This document shows, in pieces, positions 6,029 through 9,192 of a stretch of DNA of 9,192 nt. The first letter of the stretch is position 1. The number at the start of each line of letters is the position of its first letter. The notes under the pieces are model-generated. The model did no database searches. It had not been told where the DNA came from and saw only the letters and a program-made list of their open reading frames with translations. Location of the stretch: NCBI GenBank assembly GCA_024653795.1, contig JANLHY010000240.1:1-9192 (forward strand), written 5' to 3'. The translations under genes were made by a program, and so were the position numbers. The DNA is from Candidatus Brocadiaceae bacterium (GTDB lineage: Bacteria > Planctomycetota > Brocadiia > Brocadiales > Brocadiaceae).

Positions 6029-6072
6029 ACTATTCTGCCTATTACCATAATATCAAGCTTTTACAGAATAGT
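6029..6072. repeat. 9-bp inverted repeat at the 5' end of the membrane-protein frame
   Basis: ACTATTCTG (6029-6037) is complementary to CAGAATAGT (6064-6072) with 26 bases between. It straddles the point where the membrane-protein frame first opens (6052). It could be an operator, a hairpin or an insertion scar; nothing decides between these. Confidence 0.35.
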
Positions 6073-6487
6073 AGTACACACCCCAAAATAACAAAACAAA
6101 ATACTAATTCAAGAGGAAAATATGAGATCAAAAAGATTGTCTAATAATATCTCACATAACCTATATGGAGGGCATATTGGACTATGCCTCTACACATTAT
6201 GCAATAAATTTGTCCCAAATTCCTCTATTTCTGTAATTCACATTCTCCTCAGGCAAGTGGATTGGGTTAAGGAATGATACGATATCCAACAAAACAACAA
6301 GAACTGTTGGGTTACGCTCCGCTCCAACCCACCTACACTGTCTCCTAACGGAGCTTAGGGACTCAGCAATTACCAACATACCGTATACTGCACCCCTGTC
6401 ATTCCCGCGTGCCTTTGGCGGGAATCCATGTTTTAGGCTGGATGCCCGACACAAGCATTCGGGCATGACAGAAACATAAATGGTATA
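6053..6487. other. Gene-free stretch between bioA and the membrane-protein gene
   Basis: No supported gene. The minus-strand frame at 6197-6466 runs through a palindromic repeat and has no family signature. 6073-6300 is plain AT-rich DNA in which I see no attC-like site. 6308-6331 is a small TGGGTT/AACCCA hairpin with CGCTCCGCTCC in its loop, a common dispersed form. 6397-6470 is the repeat listed separately. Confidence 0.6.
6397..6470. repeat. Palindromic repeat downstream of bioA
   Basis: A 74-base unit bounded by TGTCAT and ATGACA. Inside are ATTCCCGC/GCGGGAAT (6401-6424) and CCCG/CGGG around ACACAAGCATT (6445-6463). The CATTCCCGC...GCGGGAATCC type is a widespread dispersed repeat in bacteria. 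Lying 18-91 bases past the bioA stop, its folded RNA could end or protect the bioA message, though it has no T-run on the minus strand. Confidence 0.6.
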
Positions 6488-7867
6488 TTAGAAAATTCTA
6501 TGTCCCTTGGATGAAGCAACAATTTGTATAGATTCATGGATGATATCGAGTAATCTGTCGATTTCATGGGTTTTGATGATTAATGGCGGCATGATGACGA
6601 TGATGTGTCCGAGCGGTCTTATGAGTAAACCATGCTTCCTGGCCTCAAGACATACCTGAATCCCCATGCGTTCTTCCCAGGGATACGGTTCTTTTGTGGT
6701 CTTATCCTTAACCAGTTCAATCGCTGCGATCAGTCCGCATTGCCTGACATCACCCACGTGTTCCAGTGATTCAAAGGATTTCAGTCGAGTCTTTAAATGG
6801 TTGATTTTTGGTTTCAATGCCTCCAGGATATGTTCTTTTTCAAATAACTCCAGACTAGCCAGCGCAGCCGCACATCCTAAGGGATTTCCCGTGTAGGTAT
6901 GTCCGTGGAAGAAGGTTTTCAGTTCAGCATATTTACCCAAAAAGGCATTGTAAATTTCATCTGTGGCGAGTGTGGCAGCCAGCGGCATGTAACCTCCATT
7001 AATACCTTTTGACAGGGACATGATATCAGGGACGATGTTTTCATGTAAACAGGCGAACATTCTGCCCGTGCGTCCGAAACCAGTAAGCACCTCGTCCAAA
7101 ATAAGCAGGACGTTATATTTCTTGCACAAGGCGTGTACACCTGATAGGTAGCCTGATGGATGGATGATCATCCCTCCTGCCCCTTGTACCAGGGGTTCCA
7201 TAATCATAGCGGCAATACCATCTGCATTTTTTTTGAGGATATCTTCTAGCTTTTCAAGACAGGCCAGTGAGCAGTTCTCTCTCTGTTTACTTAGTGGACA
7301 GCGATAGCAGTAAGGCGAGGGAGCAAGGTGTGTTTTAAAATACAGCGGACGAAAAGCGCCGTGAAATATTTCTATTCCGCCGACACTCATAGTCCCAATG
7401 GTATCTCCATGGTAACCGTATTGTAAGGCCACAAACTGCGTCTTGTCCTTAAACCCCTTGTGCTGCCAGTATTGAAGCGCCATTTTGAGGGCAACTTCAT
7501 TCGCCGTAGAGCCGTTATCTGAATAAAAAACCTTTTGCAATCCTTTTGGCGCAATTTCAACGAGTTTCCTGGCCAGTTCTATGGCGGGTATATTGGACGG
7601 ACCGAGGAGTGTCGTGTGTGCAACCTTATCGAGCTGCCGTTTTATTGCATCGTCGATTTCCTGCTTGCGGTGGCCGTGCAGATTGCACCACATGGATGAT
7701 ACGCCATCGATGTATTCCTTACCATTTACGTCCTTAAGGAAAATACCGCTTCCTTCTTCGATAATCAGGGGTTTTTCTTTGACGTAATCCTGCATCTGGG
7801 TGAAGGGGTGCCAGAGGTACTGCTTGTCCCAGGTTTGTAATTGCTCTTGATAAGTTTTATGAATCAT
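6488..7867 (-). CDS. bioA: Adenosylmethionine-8-amino-7-oxononanoate aminotransferase
   Basis: A 459-residue fold-type I PLP enzyme that transfers the amino group of SAM to 8-amino-7-oxononanoate (KAPA), giving the 7,8-diaminopelargonate used by BioD. The BioA signature is strong: WHPFTQM at 19-25, SSMWCNLHGH at 57-66, phosphate-binding GSTANE at 119-124, YGYHGDT at 150-156, LDEVLTGFGRTG with D258, PLP lysine K287 in SLSKGINGGYMPLA, and FFHGHTYTGNPLGCA at 319-333. A Cys set at 187, 190, 199 and 203 (CYRCP...CSLAC) lies in the loop after residue 180; I read it as a lineage feature. Length is normal and the gene is intact. No strong ribosome site precedes the ATG. A 19-bp dyad at 7899-7917 and a folded repeat lie upstream. 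bioD is on the same strand, but nearly 4 kb away beyond the cassette block. Confidence 0.95.
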   Translation of the reverse strand: MIHKTYQEQLQTWDKQYLWHPFTQMQDYVKEKPLIIEEGSGIFLKDVNGKEYIDGVSSMWCNLHGHRKQEIDDAIKRQLDKVAHTTLLGPSNIPAIELARKLVEIAPKGLQKVFYSDNGSTANEVALKMALQYWQHKGFKDKTQFVALQYGYHGDTIGTMSVGGIEIFHGAFRPLYFKTHLAPSPYCYRCPLSKQRENCSLACLEKLEDILKKNADGIAAMIMEPLVQGAGGMIIHPSGYLSGVHALCKKYNVLLILDEVLTGFGRTGRMFACLHENIVPDIMSLSKGINGGYMPLAATLATDEIYNAFLGKYAELKTFFHGHTYTGNPLGCAAALASLELFEKEHILEALKPKINHLKTRLKSFESLEHVGDVRQCGLIAAIELVKDKTTKEPYPWEERMGIQVCLEARKHGLLIRPLGHIIVIMPPLIIKTHEIDRLLDIIHESIQIVASSKGHRIF

Positions 7868-7898
7868 TTTTGCCGGGAAATTTAATGTTTTAGGCGCT

Positions 7899-7917
7899 TA
7901 TCAAAAATATTTTGATA
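7899..7917. promoter_or_regulatory. 19-bp dyad upstream of bioA (operator candidate)
   Basis: TATCAAAA-ATA-TTTTGATA is a perfect dyad 32-50 bases before the bioA start. It does not resemble the BirA operator (TTGTAAACC with a long gap and GGTTTACAA). It could bind another regulator, or be a stem for a hairpin. Position is the only evidence that it acts on bioA. Confidence 0.35.
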
Positions 7918-7931
7918 TTTTTAGCAAAAAA

Positions 7932-7988
7932 CGTAGCGCCAATCCCTTGTGGTCGGCACTTGGCGTGGGATAAACCACCCGCGCTACG
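7932..7988. repeat. Folded GTAGCG repeat, copy 2
   Basis: CGTAGCGCC ... GGCGCTACG-type ends with the same inner CCCTTGTGGTCGGC and GGGATAAACC blocks as 1675-1730. The second hairpin reads GTGG/CCAC where copy 1 has GGGG/CCCC, a paired change. It lies 47 bases ahead of the start of the RAYT-type transposase remnant, the arrangement expected of a REP-like repeat and its transposase. Confidence 0.7.
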
Positions 7989-8017
7989 CATTCCGACTCG
8001 TTCGGGTTAGGACTAAT

Positions 8018-8305
8018 AGGGACAAATGTTTGAACATGCCACGTACTGCAAGGGTAGTTGTTCCAAACTATATTCATCATATTACCCAAAGAGGAAACTA
8101 TCGTCAAAATATTTTTCAAGATGACGAAGATCGATTACGTTATCTTTCCTGGATTAATGAGTACGGCAAGAAATATAATCTATCATTGTTTGCCTACTGC
8201 CTGATGGATAACATGTACATTTTATTGCAATCCCTCGAAAAGAGGCGTCTCTTGCTAAGAGGCAGGCCGAAGAAACAAAAGCACAAATAAATAGTGTCTG
8301 TCCCT
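8018..8305 (+). mobile_element. Decayed IS200-like/RAYT element
   Basis: AGGGACA at 8018-8024 and its complement TGTCCCT at 8299-8305 bracket the transposase remnant closely on both sides. TAGTGTCTGTCCC at the right end recurs at 8836-8848. I take these as element edges, without a target duplication to prove it. IS200/IS605-type and RAYT elements do not make such duplications. Confidence 0.5.
8036..8290 (+). pseudogene. REP-associated tyrosine transposase (RAYT / Y1 family), broken
   Basis: From the ATG at 8036 (not the longer frame from 7949), the product begins MPRTARVVVPNYIHHITQRG and continues DDEDRLRYLSWINEYGKKY...FAYCLMDN, the N-terminal half of the Y1 single-strand transposase family. 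Then two lesions are seen. First, GATAACATGTACAT lacks one C; restoring it gives D-N-H-V-H-F-I-A-I-P, the catalytic HUH motif. Second, after the SLAK codons of that restored frame the sequence jumps to RGRPKKQKHK, the usual C-terminal tail, so over 100 codons including the tyrosine helix are gone. The result is an 84-codon frame without active-site residues. The full-length family is roughly 200-250 residues. Not functional as a transposase. Confidence 0.75.
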
Positions 8306-8357
8306 CATTATGTCTTTTATTTTTATTGTAGCTAAAACAATTAAGGTGTTGAGAAGG

Positions 8358-8693
8358 TTACATCTTTGAAAATATATTGTTCAAGAGCCTGAGGGCTTTT
8401 TTGATAACTCGAACATTTTGGGGAGATAAACTTGATAATTGATTTTTCTCACGGATAAAAATCTTCTGAACGAAAACTCTCTCCTCAGAAAAAAGATCTC
8501 CTACCTTCACCAGTAGTGCCTCAGCAATTTTTGCAAGAGAATCAAGGCTGACATTTACCTGTCCCCTTTCAAGTTCACCTATAAACTTGTAATTCAAGCC
8601 TGCCTTTTCACCTAATTTTTCTTGAGTAAACCCTCCCGATCTCCTTAATTCTCGTATCCGCTTACCCAATCCCTTCCGTATCTCTTTGTTCAT
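8358..8693 (-). CDS. XRE-family helix-turn-helix regulator
   Basis: A 111-residue protein. Residues about 8-68 are a clear Cro/C1-type HTH: LGKRIRELRRSGGFTQEKLG, then EKAGLNYKFIGELERGQ (recognition helix about 34-43), then SLDSLAKIAEALLVKVGDLF. The C-terminal 40 residues (IFIREKNQLSSLSPQNVRVI then KKALRLLNNIF) are helical and probably dimerise. It acts on DNA in the cytoplasm; targets are unknown. The start is followed upstream by TATAAT (minus strand, 8706-8701), only 7 bases from the ATG and without a ribosome site, so a leaderless message is likely. An 18-bp dyad lies next to that -10 box, suggesting it represses itself. It stands between two copies of TAGTGTCTGTCCC, on the opposite strand from the transposase remnant. 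Not clearly part of any operon. Confidence 0.88.
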   Translation of the reverse strand: MNKEIRKGLGKRIRELRRSGGFTQEKLGEKAGLNYKFIGELERGQVNVSLDSLAKIAEALLVKVGDLFSEERVFVQKIFIREKNQLSSLSPQNVRVIKKALRLLNNIFSKM

Positions 8694-8700
8694 AACAAAA

Positions 8701-8706
8701 ATTATA
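8701..8706 (-). promoter_or_regulatory. -10 box of the XRE gene
   Basis: TATAAT on the minus strand, ending 7 bases before the ATG, which would put the transcript start at or next to the start codon. The -35 position 17 bases further (TTTATT, 8729-8724) is poor, which is common for self-regulated genes. Confidence 0.45.
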
Positions 8707-8724
8707 TATAGTTTTGCAACTATA
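8707..8724. promoter_or_regulatory. 18-bp dyad in the XRE promoter (operator candidate)
   Basis: TATAGTT-TTGC-AACTATA is perfect in both arms and fills the space between the -10 and -35 positions. A Cro/C1-type dimer bound here would block polymerase, so autorepression is the natural reading. Confidence 0.5.
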
Positions 8725-8760
8725 ATAAACCCAACATATATGCCTTATTATCTATTTGAC

Positions 8761-8784
8761 AAATACCATATATATATGGTATTT
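8761..8784. promoter_or_regulatory. 24-bp perfect palindrome
   Basis: Each half is AAATACCATATA read inward; the whole 24 bases are self-complementary. It is 68 bases upstream of the XRE start. A flanking pair TTTGACAAAT (8755-8764) and ATTTGTCAAA (8821-8830) forms a wider inverted repeat around it. It is a possible second binding site for the regulator. Confidence 0.5.
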
Positions 8785-8835
8785 TATTTTCGTTTTTCAA
8801 ACATTTGATTAATTTGACTCATTTGTCAAACAAAT

Positions 8836-8848
8836 TAGTGTCTGTCCC
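8836..8848. repeat. Solo copy of the transposon-edge sequence TAGTGTCTGTCCC
   Basis: Exact 13-base direct repeat of 8292-8304. The pair brackets the XRE gene. On the minus strand it ends a 45-codon open frame (8835-8972) whose last residues are AEQYWDRH. Confidence 0.55.
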
Positions 8849-8984
8849 AATACTGTTCGGCACGATGTTTGATAGTGTTTATGCATGGGAATTCCACACC
8901 AGCATCGCCACGCGAATGGAATCCTTTTAGAGTTTTTTTAATCGCACGACTCCCACCTTTCAAAAATGCTTCTCAAAATATGTA

Positions 8985-9132
8985 TCTTTTTTTATTTCCG
9001 TTGCTTTGTAAAAAAATAGGTGAAAATTTTTACGTGTCATAAATTTTTAATTTTTATAACTTATGACTTATTAACTATTTATGACATTTTTTAAGTTGAT
9101 TTCTCTCGTCGCTCCTGTTATTAATTACACGT
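8985..9132. repeat. AT-rich leader with a 10-bp inverted repeat
   Basis: TGTCATAAAT (9035-9044) is complementary to ATTTATGACA (9077-9086); an inner TTATGAC at 9061-9067 repeats the right-hand half in the same orientation. Three related half-sites in 52 bases just upstream of a possible start at 9133 suggest a regulator binding region. I see no gene in this stretch. Confidence 0.35.
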
Positions 9133-9192
9133 ATGGATGACATAAGCGCTGACAGAGCGAACAAAAAACTCAAGAAAAACAATATACAAAGA
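9133..9192 (+). CDS. Possible gene start running off the right edge (partial)
   Basis: ATG at 9133 opens 20 codons without a stop (MDDISADRANKKLKKNNIQR). The residues are charged and lysine-rich, and too few to assign. No ribosome site is seen ahead of it; the AT-rich inverted repeat at 9035-9086 lies upstream. It is listed only because the frame is open to the edge. Confidence 0.25.
   Translation, partial: MDDISADRANKKLKKNNIQR

Noticed and set aside
3192..6052. A complete integron with integrase and attI
   Set aside because: No tyrosine recombinase frame is present in the window, so only a cassette array can be argued.
6197..6466. 89-residue minus-strand frame downstream of bioA
   Set aside because: Translates palindromic repeat sequence; no ribosome site or domain.
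7949..8035. Longer N-terminus for the transposase frame
   Set aside because: The extra 29 residues come from the folded repeat; the family starts at MPRTAR (8036).
8881..9042. 53-codon plus-strand frame from the ATG at 8881
   Set aside because: No ribosome site or domain; AT-driven low-complexity tail, probably chance.
1..9192. CRISPR array, tRNA or rRNA genes
   Set aside because: No regularly spaced direct repeats and no recognisable cloverleaf or rRNA segments on either strand.

Overview
The window looks like a mixed core/accessory stretch of a mesophilic, moderately AT-rich anaerobic bacterium. Short-form ThiC, a cysteine-rich BioA and the many small dispersed palindromic repeats would fit an anammox-type planctomycete (Brocadiales), but that placement is recognition from memory and has low confidence. 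Almost all genes lie on the minus strand.

Region by region (+ coordinates). 2-127 is a probable gene tail on the + strand. 228-1559 is a ThiC-family radical SAM enzyme. 1560-1914 is repeats only. 1915-2631 is bioD, interrupted by one in-frame TAA. 2632-3191 is repeats, including a large nested inverted repeat. 3192-6052 is an accessory block of three unrelated minus-strand genes: an orphan Phd-like antitoxin, a PUA-like/HNH nuclease and a two-helix membrane protein. 6053-6487 is gene-free, with a structured repeat just behind bioA. 6488-7867 is bioA. 7899-8305 holds an operator-like dyad, a folded repeat and a wrecked IS200-like/RAYT transposase. 8358-8693 is an XRE regulator with palindromes upstream. 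The last 340 bases are AT-rich; an unfinished + strand ORF may start at 9133.

The most interesting observation is that the accessory block looks like integron gene cassettes. Two sites with full or near-full attC architecture (7-base R boxes, 5-base spacers, L boxes differing by one extrahelical base, imperfect inner stems) sit on the minus strand at 4864-4996 and 3524-3589, each close to the end of one gene and the start of the next. No integrase is visible, so this would be a CALIN-type array (attC sites without an integrase). It lies between bioA and bioD, and dispersed repeats have invaded it, one apparently inside an attC R box.

Functionally, bioA and bioD encode consecutive biotin steps, but bioD is broken. 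ThiC would supply the thiamine pyrimidine, although a 5-hydroxybenzimidazole synthase (BzaF-type) role cannot be excluded. The nuclease and the antitoxin are typical defence/stability cargo.
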